From the NCBI RefSeq assembly GCF_963693435.1, contig NZ_OY856306.1, positions 868,001 through 932,000 of the forward strand: a stretch of 64,000 bases of DNA. Direction: 5' to 3'. Shown here one piece after another: positions 26,658-34,179 of this stretch; within the stretch, counting starts at the first letter, position 1; each line of letters starts with the position of its first letter. Source of the stretch: Pasteurella atlantica (GTDB lineage Bacteria > Pseudomonadota > Gammaproteobacteria > Enterobacterales > Pasteurellaceae). The notes beneath the pieces were generated by a model. It saw only the letters and a list, made by a program, of their open reading frames with translations. It ran no database searches and was not told where the DNA came from. Position numbers and translations under genes: made by a program.

Positions 26658-27008
26658 TGATTTAACTATGTTTTTAAGTTTTGTTTAATTGCAGTATTAA
26701 AATATGTAGGCTGTACATTTTTGTGTAAAAAACATACTTTTTTAAAGGAGTTTTAAAAACAATAATACGTAGAATTTTTATTCTTTTAGTGTCATTTATG
26801 GATTTTAATGATTTAGATAATCATCCATTTGGATGAGATATTCTAATGATAGGGCGTTTGATATTTAAATTTATACTGATTATTTCTTTAAATCTAAGTA
26901 TTTTTTCATTTATTTTTAATACGACTATTTTCCCAAAGATAGTGTCATCTTAGAGAAAAAAGGGACTTACAGTTAATTTTAAAATTTAAATAAAATGCAT
27001 TTAAATCA
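26658..27008. other. Head-to-head spacer between C10 and C11
   Basis: This spacer matches the IS630-split spacers most closely and provides their empty site (GATTATCTAAATCATT on the minus strand). The palindrome TCATCCATTTGGATGA lies at 26821-26836. No gene is seen. Confidence 0.6.
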
Positions 27009-28241
27009 ATGTGTTACATACTCTTCTCCGCTGTATCAACAGTCACTGAAAATGATACGGATGGAGATGGTAATCCAGAAACATTTAAAAAAGTAATTCA
27101 AGATAATATTATTTTTACTCAGGATGATGGTCAATCTCGAGCAACTACTATAGAGAATGCGACTATTTCATATAATGATGATGGTACGAAAACTATTACT
27201 TATAAAATAGATAAATATGGTAATGGCAAACTTGTTCAAGATCGTATTGATACTATTGATGGCGATGATAATGTATCTAAATCTATAACTTATGAACATA
27301 ATGATCTTTCTGGTCTTAAACAAGAGATTGTTACTACTTATACATATGAAGATGGTATGGTTAAAACAAAATCTATTGATAATGTAGGAGAAGAGAGGGA
27401 TCTAACAATCACCTATACTTATACTCCTGAAGGTGATGTAAAAACTGAAAAGCATGATTATATAAATCATGATAAATGGGATCATGTGCAAACTAATAAT
27501 ATTGTTGAAGATGGTCTCATAAAATCATATGATTTAAGTTACACTAATGGTAATGAGATCTCAGTAGAACAAATATTTGAGGATGGGAAAAAAGTTTCAA
27601 AAATATCGAAAAAAGATGGTGCAGTAATTGAAGATCTGAACTATCTGTATAATAATGAGGATGGACATTTGATCAAATCTAATGATATCAATGATCTTCG
27701 TTACTATATTAATATTTATGACGACATGGAGCATAAAGTTAAATTTATTTATGATCATAAACAAAACGATGCTAAAGATTATTCTCTAACATACAATTAT
27801 GATGAGCATATTCATGTTTCTAGTCAATATGAATCTGCTAATCGTTCTTACATAGACTATCATAAATATAATGATGAAAAATCAAGTAAAATAATGGATG
27901 TAAGAGACGATAATGTAGATGGTTCTATTGATAAAATTTTTGTTCAAAGATCACTAACATTAGATTACCAAGATGAATATGCTACTGTTAAGGAAATCCA
28001 GATTTCAGATGTAAATAATAATCTATTAACTATTTCAGATGAGACATTAACTAATATCATTACTAATAATGGAGCAGATAAGTTAGTTATTAAAACATCG
28101 AGAGAACATAGTACTTTGGATTTAGGTGATAGCTTTATAAAAACAGGTGAAAAAGAAATTTATGAAGGTAAAAATTATATTAAATATGCGGATGACTCAG
28201 GACTGACTGTGATTGTTGAACCTGATATCGATGTTATTTAA
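27009..28241 (+). CDS. Silent adhesin cassette C11 (diverged)
   Basis: The frame is 410 residues with an ATG head (MCYILFSAVSTVTENDTDGD) and no Shine-Dalgarno. After the head the sequence is largely its own: few DxDxDG loops, segments such as TYTYTPEGDVKTEKHDYINH, and a tail that keeps only the outline of the common one (SFIKTGEKEIYEGKNYIKYA ... IVEPDIDVI). It is the cassette nearest the expressed gene but one of the least similar to it. The normal uptake signal is missing behind it; an IS256 end remnant takes its place. Confidence 0.7.
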   Translation: MCYILFSAVSTVTENDTDGDGNPETFKKVIQDNIIFTQDDGQSRATTIENATISYNDDGTKTITYKIDKYGNGKLVQDRIDTIDGDDNVSKSITYEHNDLSGLKQEIVTTYTYEDGMVKTKSIDNVGEERDLTITYTYTPEGDVKTEKHDYINHDKWDHVQTNNIVEDGLIKSYDLSYTNGNEISVEQIFEDGKKVSKISKKDGAVIEDLNYLYNNEDGHLIKSNDINDLRYYINIYDDMEHKVKFIYDHKQNDAKDYSLTYNYDEHIHVSSQYESANRSYIDYHKYNDEKSSKIMDVRDDNVDGSIDKIFVQRSLTLDYQDEYATVKEIQISDVNNNLLTISDETLTNIITNNGADKLVIKTSREHSTLDLGDSFIKTGEKEIYEGKNYIKYADDSGLTVIVEPDIDVI

Positions 28242-28296
28242 GTAAACTTTAAATAGATAGTCAATATGAAGAATTCAAATTTGAAGTGCAACGCAC

Positions 28297-28368
28297 CCAA
28301 ATGACAGAATTCCATAAACTGTGTAAGCTCTAAAAATAGGGTTTAAGATTATTCTTGAATCCTATCTT
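28297..28368 (-). mobile_element. IS256-family end remnant
   Basis: On the minus strand this reads GAT AGG ATT CAA GAA TAA (DRIQE stop, the transposase C-terminus as in the remnant at 3731-3992), a hairpin, then GCTTACACAGTTTATGGAAT, which resembles the IS256 terminal repeat. The rest of the element is lost. It accounts for the missing standard tail of C11. Confidence 0.6.
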
Positions 28369-28372
28369 CAAA

Positions 28373-28404
28373 AAACCTGTATTGCTAAAAACAATACAGG
28401 TTTT
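28373..28404. terminator. Conserved cassette terminator after C11
   Basis: The stem AAAACCTGTATTG / CAATACAGGTTTT has a short loop. Confidence 0.75.
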
Positions 28405-28451
28405 GTTTATGTTCTATAAAATACCATTCTAAAATAAGTTGACGGTTAAAT

Positions 28452-28769
28452 TTACAACATTTCTCTAACCAAACTAGGATGTTTATTTAAAAGCCCTGCA
28501 AGGGTCACTGCAACGCCAGATGGTTCGACTCTACCTTGTTCCCAATCTCGTAAAGTACCAATAGGTGTTCTGATTAATTTAGCAAACTCATTTTGTGTCA
28601 TTGTTAGCTTAGTACGAGTGCTCTTTAATAAAATGCTTTCAGGGGAATGTTTCACACCTTTTCCCTCGTTCATTTCCTGTAAAGCATTTGCAAGCTCTGG
28701 TAATGACTGTCCTGCATCTAACTCACACGCTTTCACAACACTATCAATATTTAAATTATTAATATCCAT
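28452..28769 (-). CDS. higA: HigA-like antitoxin (helix-turn-helix)
   Basis: The protein has 105 residues from the ATG at 28769, which has GAGG six bases upstream; an ATG at 28781 overlaps the toxin stop codon and lacks this. The C-terminal half is a Cro/C1-type helix-turn-helix (LTMTQNEFAKLIRTPIGTLR, then DWEQGRVEPSGVAVTLAGLL). Gene order is toxin first, antitoxin second, the reversed arrangement typical of higBA. The pair lies between cassette C11 and the expressed adhesin gene. Confidence 0.88.
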   Translation of the reverse strand: MDINNLNIDSVVKACELDAGQSLPELANALQEMNEGKGVKHSPESILLKSTRTKLTMTQNEFAKLIRTPIGTLRDWEQGRVEPSGVAVTLAGLLNKHPSLVREML

Positions 28770-28770
28770 T

Positions 28771-29073
28771 TTAAACCTCATTTTTAAGATATTTTAATTG
28801 TTTGGCAGTCGTATTCTCTTGCTTATTTTTACTATATGCGTATACAAGTGTTACCTCAAATTCAGATGAATTATAATAAATAACACGATTACCCCCACGC
28901 TTGCCAGAATGTTTACTCGCCCAGCGTAGTTTTCTAAATCCTCCACTTTGTGGAACCACATCACCGTCCTCATAATTAATTGCAATATAATTAATGAGCT
29001 CATCAATTTCATCATCACTCCATATTTGGCGAGATGTTTTAATAAAGGTAGGTAATTCAATTACTGTTTTCAT
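28771..29073 (-). CDS. higB: HigB/RelE-like toxin
   Basis: The 100-residue protein begins MKTVIELPTF at 29073; an upstream in-frame start at 29124 would add an unlikely extension. It has the HigB-2 pattern: WSDDEIDELINYIAINYEDG, then VVPQSGGFRKLRWASKHSGK and RGGNRVIYYN, ending with LVYAYSKN. These toxins cleave mRNA on ribosomes. It is followed by the antitoxin after one base. Confidence 0.9.
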   Translation of the reverse strand: MKTVIELPTFIKTSRQIWSDDEIDELINYIAINYEDGDVVPQSGGFRKLRWASKHSGKRGGNRVIYYNSSEFEVTLVYAYSKNKQENTTAKQLKYLKNEV

Positions 29074-29146
29074 ACTTATATTATACTGGTTATCCGTATT
29101 AAAACAAATCTTTTTAGATACCATACTAAAATCTGTATAAGTTAAA

Positions 29147-29183
29147 CAAAAAACCTATATTGCCAAAAACAATACAGGTTTTT
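29147..29183. terminator. Terminator of the expressed adhesin gene
   Basis: This is the conserved cassette hairpin with one changed base in a stem arm (AACCTATATTG / CAATACAGGTT). An uptake signal (ACCGCTTGT at 29234-29242) lies between it and the adhesin stop codon, as in the silent cassettes. Confidence 0.75.
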
Positions 29184-29264
29184 CAATGTCTTATTCAACC
29201 TCAAACAAACTTGCAAAATATTCTAAACATCTTACCGCTTGTTTAAGGTGAAGTTGATTCAATA

Positions 29265-32200
29265 TTATGACACAATAGCGACAGAGATATCTGGGTCTAC
29301 AATGATTGCATTGCCAGCCTCGTCCGTGTATTTCACATAGTCTTGACCGCTGTGAGATTCTGTTTCAGTGGTTTTGGTGAAGTTACCCTCTAATCTTAAT
29401 TCATCACCTGAAACCCAGCTTTTTACAATCACTTTATGACTATTTTCATCATTGGCAATTTTATCTAGTGTGTCATCAGTGATAGTGAGTGTTACATCCT
29501 CTTTATTGAAGAGGATATTTTTCACTCCAGATATATCAAATTTTTCTGATTCAGATACTGTATGATTTCCATAGATATTTACGTAATCTATATTTTCACC
29601 ATCCGTGAGATTATCATAATAGCGGGCAACTTTTTCTTCAGAGTTATTGTATTCATAATGCGATATAGCTGATACCTTATTATCTTCTATATGCCCATTA
29701 TATACGGTTTCTTTTATAAATAGACCTGTTGAATTATCATACTCATAAAAATGCTCAATAGATACTTTATCAGTAGCTATATCTTTAACAGATGCATAAT
29801 TAGAACGAACAGACATACGTCCTTCATCATTATATTCATATGTATTACCTGTTACTGAAATAGTATCCGTTCCCACCACATCTTTAATATCCGTAATATC
29901 TTCAAGTCCGTCGTAGTATTTTCCTCTACGTTGCTCTACAAATTGTCCTTTTTCATTATAAAGTGAGAAGTTATACCAATCTTTCTGACCATCGTTATTA
30001 TAGTCATAGGTGCGTAAATTCCATAATTCACCATTAGTAAACTCATTTATCTGGTTGATATTCTCTTCGGTTCCAATACTACGAACTCTACTAACTCTGT
30101 ATTCGTTATTCTCATCCATAGTATAAACCTCAATAACTTCATCCTTATCGATTGTTCCGTTACCATTACTATCATGGAGATATTTTACTTGATGATTTTC
30201 TTCATCATGCTCAATTGTAGTAATACTATCAATTTTTCCATCACCCTGATAATCAGTTTCAATTCTTGTGGTGTGACCGTTTTTATCTACAACCTCTGTT
30301 CTGACCTCATTATTTTCGTCATTGGTATACTTGATAGCTTTTGAACCGTCTGCTGCACGATAAAGAACTTCTCCTTTTTCTGTCGTTACAAACCCAGCTC
30401 GACTAACATGAGTAACATCAATGGTTTTGTCTAATTCTCCATCATCATTAGAATCTCTTTCCACAGTAGTGGTCGTTTTAGGGTTTACACCTGATTTTAC
30501 ATCAAAAGCAGTTTTAACAGTGATTATTTCTTCAGGATGTCCATCACTATCTTGGTCTGTCGTTGTTTCTGCAGACTTAACTCTACCTTTTGAGTCTTCA
30601 ATAGTTGTGACTGTTTTTTCAGGATTTCCATCACTGTCTTTATCTTCTGCAATAGATTTAGTTTCTAACGTCCCATTACCATTTGTATCTTCTTGAGTTG
30701 TGGTAATAGTAGAGCCATCCGCATTTTTCACTATTTCAGTGACTTTTTCTGGTTTACCGTCTTCATTCATATCAACAGTTATGGTGACCTTATCAATGGT
30801 ACCATCATCGTTAATATCTTCTGATACTGTAATTGTGTCGTCTTTGCCGTCACCGTCAGTATCTTTTTTAGTCGTTATAAGCTCTGGCGTGCCGTCTCCA
30901 TCCTTGTCTAGTTCAGTGACTGTTGATACAACATTACCGTCTTTATCTGTAGTAGTAATTACAGTTTCAAGATTTAAACCATCGTCATCAGCATCAGTCA
31001 TTACCGCTACTACATCGTTACCATCTTTATCTTTAGATGTTGTTGTTGCAGTTTCTGGGATGCCATCACTGTCTTTATCTTGAGCAACAGTTGTACTTTC
31101 TAACGTACCATCGTCATTTGCATCAACTTTGGTTGTAGTAGTTGTTGAACCGTCATCATTTTTCACAGATTCAGTGACTTTTTCAGGGTTACCATCGTCA
31201 TCTGCGTCTACTGTTACAGTTTCTTTCGTTGTGTTACCTTCAGGATCTTTTTCAGTTACTGTTTCAGTATCTAAAATGTCATCATCATTAGTATCAACTT
31301 TAGTTGTTGTTACAGTTGAACCATCTGGTTGAGTTACTGTTTCAGTTACTTTGTTTGGTTTACCGTTATCATCTGTATCTTCAGTTACAGTTTCTTTAGT
31401 AGAACCATCTGGATTTGTTACTGTTTCAGTAATTTTTTCTGGTGTACCGTCTTCATCTAAGTCAACAGTTTCTGTTACTTTGTCAGCTGTTCCGTCATCG
31501 TTAGTATCTTCTGATACAGTCTTAGTATCGTCTTTACCATCTTTGTCGGTATCTGCATCTGTTGTTGTAGTTTCTGGGTTACCATCACTGTCTTTGTCTT
31601 CTGCAACAGTTGTGCTGTCTACTTTGCCGTCGTCATCTTCATCAACTTTAGTTGTTGTTGTAGTTGAACCATCGTCATTTTTCACAGTTTCAGTAGTTTT
31701 CTCTGGGTTACCATCGTCATCTGCGTCTACTGTTACAGTTTCTTTAGTAGTTTCACCTTTAGGATCTTTTTCAGTTACTGTTTCAGTATCTAAAATGCCA
31801 TCGCCATTAGTGTCTTCTTTAGTTGTAGTTACAGTTGAACCGTCTGGTTTAGTTACTGTTTCAGTTACTTTGTTTGGTTTACCGTCATCATCTGTATCTT
31901 CAGTTACAGTTTCAGTAGTAGAACCATCTTCGTTAGTCACTGTTTCAGTCGTTTTCTCAGGGTTACCATCTTCATCTAAGTCAACAGTTGTAGTTACTTT
32001 GTCTGCTTTTCCATCATCGTTGGTATCTTCAGTTACTGTTTTAGTATCATCTTTACCGTCGCCATCTGTGTCTTTAGACTCAGTTGTTTTTTCTGGATTT
32101 CCATCACTGTCTTTATCTTCTGCAACAGTTGTGCTGTCTACTTTACCATCGTCATTTTCATCAACTTTGGTTGTAGTCGTTGTTGAACCGTCGTCATTTT

Positions 32201-33911
32201 TCACAGTTTCAGTGGTTTTTTCTGGGTTACCATCGTCGTCTTTATCTACTTTTACAGTTTCTTTAGTAGTGTTACCTTTAGGATCTTTTTCAGTTACTGT
32301 TTCAGTATCTAAAATGCCGTCACCGTTAGTATCTTCTTTAGTTGTTGTAGTAGTAGAACCGTCTGGGTTAGTTACAGTTGTTGTAACTGAATCTGGTTTA
32401 CCATTGTCATCTTTGTCTTCTGTTACAGTTGTGGTGGTTGTACCATCATCATTTTTCACTGTTTCAGTTGTTTTTTCTGGGTTACCATCAACGTCTTTAT
32501 CTACAGTTACAGTTTCTTTTGTAGTTTCACCTTTAGGATCTTTCTCAGTTACTGTTGTAGTGTCTAATTTACCGTCACCGTTAGTGTCAGTTTTATTTGT
32601 TGTAGTAGTAGAACCATCTGGATTAGTTACAGTTGTTGTAACTGAATCTGGTTTACCATTGTCATCTTTGTCTTCTGTTACAGTTGTGGTGGTTGTACCA
32701 TCATCATTTTTCACTGTTTCAGTTGTTTTTTCTGGGTTACCATCAACGTCTTTATCTACAGTTACAGTTTCTTTTGTAGTTTCACCTTTAGGATCTTTCT
32801 CAGTTACTGTTGTAGTGTCTAATTTACCGTCACCGTTAGTGTCAGTTTTATTTGTTGTGGTAGTAGAACCGTCTGGATTAGTTACAGTTGTTGTAACTGA
32901 ATCTGGTTTACCATCGTCATTTTTGTCTACAGTTGTTGTTACGTCAGTTACTTTACCTGTAGAGTCAGTTGTAGTTACAGTTGTTGTATCTAACGTACCG
33001 TCACCATTGGTGTCAGTTTTAGTTGTAGTAGTGGTTGAACCATCTTTGTTTGTTACTGTTGTTGTAACTGAGTCTGGTTTACCATCATCATTTTTGTCTA
33101 CAGTTGTTGTTACGTCAGTTACTTTACCTGTAGAATCAGTTGTAGTTACAGTTGTTGTATCTAATGTACCGTCACCATTGGTGTCAGTTTTGGTTGTTGT
33201 AGTGGTTGAACCATCTTTGTTTGTTACAGTTGTTGTAACTGAATCTGGTTTACCATCATTATTTTTATCTACAGTCGTTGTTGTATTAACTACTTTACCT
33301 GTAGAATCTTTTGTTACTGTGGTTGTGGTATCTAATTTACCATCACCTGTTGTATCTGTTTTTGTGGTATCGGTTGTTGTACCATCTTGATTAGTTGTTG
33401 TGTTACCGTTACCTGTGTCAGGTTTGTATGCAACTCCGTCACCATCTTTGTGTTTAAGTGCTGAAGCCACACCTAGAGCGGCACCAAATGCTCCTAAACC
33501 TAATAAAACACCACTAAGGATAGTACCTTCTCCGCCTGCAGCAACTACGCCAGCTTCACTTGTTGCATCTACGTATAAACCGTTAGATAACAATACATCT
33601 TCTGAAGTTTGTGAGCTTAACATTGCTAGGTCATCACCTAATAATTCTGATACTTCGCCGTAAGTTAGTGCTTTACTGTTAACAATGTTGCCTGAGAAAT
33701 TATCTATTTCAAGTAAGTAGATTGATTTACCTTCTTCTGGATTTAAAAGTAAATTGCGTGGGATATCAAAGTAATCTTCAACTGTTACCTCTTTGCCATT
33801 ACGTAATTTAACTAGCAAGTCATCGCCCTTTCTACTGGTAGAAGCGATACTTTCTTTACTGAATGGAAGAACAACGTATTTTGTTAATCCTAAGTTTCTG
33901 ATTGTGTTCAT
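29265..33911 (-). CDS. Large Bap/BapA-like repeat adhesin, expressed copy
   Basis: The protein has 1548 residues from the ATG at 33911, which has GAGGAAAA as ribosome binding site. Residues 1-95 resemble the BapA/Bap prefix domain (KYVVLPFSKESIASTSRKGD, then DDLLVKLRNGKEVTVEDYFD). Residues 121-152 form a Gly/Ala-rich hydrophobic segment. Residues 160-993 are a Thr/Asp-rich stalk of DTNGDGxLD and DxDxDGxPE units of calcium-binding type, with long near-identical repeats. The STVTE core at residue 994 opens the variable C-terminal module, which matches cassette C9. The end resembles the C-terminal repeats of type I secreted biofilm adhesins. It is probably exported by a type I system encoded elsewhere and acts at the cell surface. 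It is the only copy with an N-terminus. Confidence 0.85.
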   Translation of the reverse strand: MNTIRNLGLTKYVVLPFSKESIASTSRKGDDLLVKLRNGKEVTVEDYFDIPRNLLLNPEEGKSIYLLEIDNFSGNIVNSKALTYGEVSELLGDDLAMLSSQTSEDVLLSNGLYVDATSEAGVVAAGGEGTILSGVLLGLGAFGAALGVASALKHKDGDGVAYKPDTGNGNTTTNQDGTTTDTTKTDTTGDGKLDTTTTVTKDSTGKVVNTTTTVDKNNDGKPDSVTTTVTNKDGSTTTTTKTDTNGDGTLDTTTVTTTDSTGKVTDVTTTVDKNDDGKPDSVTTTVTNKDGSTTTTTKTDTNGDGTLDTTTVTTTDSTGKVTDVTTTVDKNDDGKPDSVTTTVTNPDGSTTTTNKTDTNGDGKLDTTTVTEKDPKGETTKETVTVDKDVDGNPEKTTETVKNDDGTTTTTVTEDKDDNGKPDSVTTTVTNPDGSTTTTNKTDTNGDGKLDTTTVTEKDPKGETTKETVTVDKDVDGNPEKTTETVKNDDGTTTTTVTEDKDDNGKPDSVTTTVTNPDGSTTTTTKEDTNGDGILDTETVTEKDPKGNTTKETVKVDKDDDGNPEKTTETVKNDDGSTTTTTKVDENDDGKVDSTTVAEDKDSDGNPEKTTESKDTDGDGKDDTKTVTEDTNDDGKADKVTTTVDLDEDGNPEKTTETVTNEDGSTTETVTEDTDDDGKPNKVTETVTKPDGSTVTTTKEDTNGDGILDTETVTEKDPKGETTKETVTVDADDDGNPEKTTETVKNDDGSTTTTTKVDEDDDGKVDSTTVAEDKDSDGNPETTTTDADTDKDGKDDTKTVSEDTNDDGTADKVTETVDLDEDGTPEKITETVTNPDGSTKETVTEDTDDNGKPNKVTETVTQPDGSTVTTTKVDTNDDDILDTETVTEKDPEGNTTKETVTVDADDDGNPEKVTESVKNDDGSTTTTTKVDANDDGTLESTTVAQDKDSDGIPETATTTSKDKDGNDVVAVMTDADDDGLNLETVITTTDKDGNVVSTVTELDKDGDGTPELITTKKDTDGDGKDDTITVSEDINDDGTIDKVTITVDMNEDGKPEKVTEIVKNADGSTITTTQEDTNGNGTLETKSIAEDKDSDGNPEKTVTTIEDSKGRVKSAETTTDQDSDGHPEEIITVKTAFDVKSGVNPKTTTTVERDSNDDGELDKTIDVTHVSRAGFVTTEKGEVLYRAADGSKAIKYTNDENNEVRTEVVDKNGHTTRIETDYQGDGKIDSITTIEHDEENHQVKYLHDSNGNGTIDKDEVIEVYTMDENNEYRVSRVRSIGTEENINQINEFTNGELWNLRTYDYNNDGQKDWYNFSLYNEKGQFVEQRRGKYYDGLEDITDIKDVVGTDTISVTGNTYEYNDEGRMSVRSNYASVKDIATDKVSIEHFYEYDNSTGLFIKETVYNGHIEDNKVSAISHYEYNNSEEKVARYYDNLTDGENIDYVNIYGNHTVSESEKFDISGVKNILFNKEDVTLTITDDTLDKIANDENSHKVIVKSWVSGDELRLEGNFTKTTETESHSGQDYVKYTDEAGNAIIVDPDISVAIVS
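31083..33390 (-). repeat. Stalk repeat region of the adhesin gene
   Basis: Imperfect repeats of about 60-85 codons encode DxNxDG loops separated by Thr-rich strands. Two neighbouring units of about 255 bp (starting near 32586 and 32841) are almost identical at DNA level. Such long direct repeats can shrink or grow by recombination. Core residues are TDTNGDGKLDTTTVTEKD and VDKDVDGNPEKTTETVKN. Confidence 0.8.
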
Positions 33912-33960
33912 AAGAGTTTTCCTCATTAATTCATAAAAAGCTCTATTTCTCTCCATAAAT

Positions 33961-33966
33961 ATTATA
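33961..33966 (-). promoter_or_regulatory. Probable -10 element of the adhesin gene
   Basis: A perfect TATAAT lies on the minus strand about 50 bp upstream of the start codon, giving a leader of about 43 bases. The -35 position (TATTCT) is poor, which would suit a promoter dependent on upstream elements or an activator. Confidence 0.5.
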
Positions 33967-34004
33967 TTTACTAAGCCAAACATAGAATAAAGACTACTCA
34001 TTGT

Positions 34005-34023
34005 AAAAAAAAAAAAAAAAAAA
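34005..34023. repeat. 19-nt homopolymer tract upstream of the adhesin gene
   Basis: Nineteen A on the plus strand (T on the coding strand) end about 40 bp upstream of the -10 element and 94 bp upstream of the start codon. It is the longest single-base run in the window. Runs of this length are prone to slippage, so expression could vary with tract length. The reading frame of the adhesin is open through it (poly-Phe), but no ribosome binding site supports a start upstream of it. Confidence 0.85.
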
Positions 34024-34179
34024 CAAGCGAAAGATAACAATCTAGTGCAATATTTAACAAAATTGTTTGTAAAATAAGCGATTTTGTAACCAAAAATAAT
34101 CAAAATGAGAATTTGAGTAAGTTTTTTGCAAAGTTTTATTAAAATGTAACCGCTAATAGCTGATTTAAAAATCTTTATG

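Noticed and set aside
1-28241. Rhs or contact-dependent inhibition orphan toxin tips
   Set aside because: All modules keep a common non-toxin tail and repeat structure, no nuclease-like tip is seen and no immunity genes follow. The small genes in the gaps are ordinary type II TA pairs.
28262-28296. Sequence GAAGTGCAACGCACCCAAAT near C11 as a separate insertion sequence end
   Set aside because: It may belong to an old element, but no transposase or second end could be found, so no claim is made beyond the adjacent IS256 remnant.
3017-29183. The shared AACCTGTATTG hairpins as integron attC sites
   Set aside because: They are simple perfect stems followed by T runs at gene ends, lack the usual attC box layout, and no integron integrase is in the window. 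Cassettes also alternate in orientation, unlike integron cassettes.
31351-33390. Long open frame (679 codons) on the plus strand opposite the adhesin stalk
   Set aside because: It is the antisense shadow of the Thr/Asp repeat codons: monotonous VVV/SLPSS composition, no ribosome binding site, and its boundaries follow the repeat region.
29265-33911. RTX toxin or RTX adhesin
   Set aside because: The repeats are DxDxDG units; the nonapeptide GGxGxDxUx is not seen.
1-34000. DNA invertase or recombinase gene that could drive cassette switching
   Set aside because: None was found in the window apart from the IS transposases; exchange may be RecA-dependent or use an enzyme encoded elsewhere.
29265-34103. 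Upstream start of the adhesin frame at 34103, giving a poly-Phe leader through the homopolymer tract
   Set aside because: The start would be TTG without a Shine-Dalgarno, whereas the ATG at 33911 has GAGGAAAA and begins with a recognisable prefix domain.
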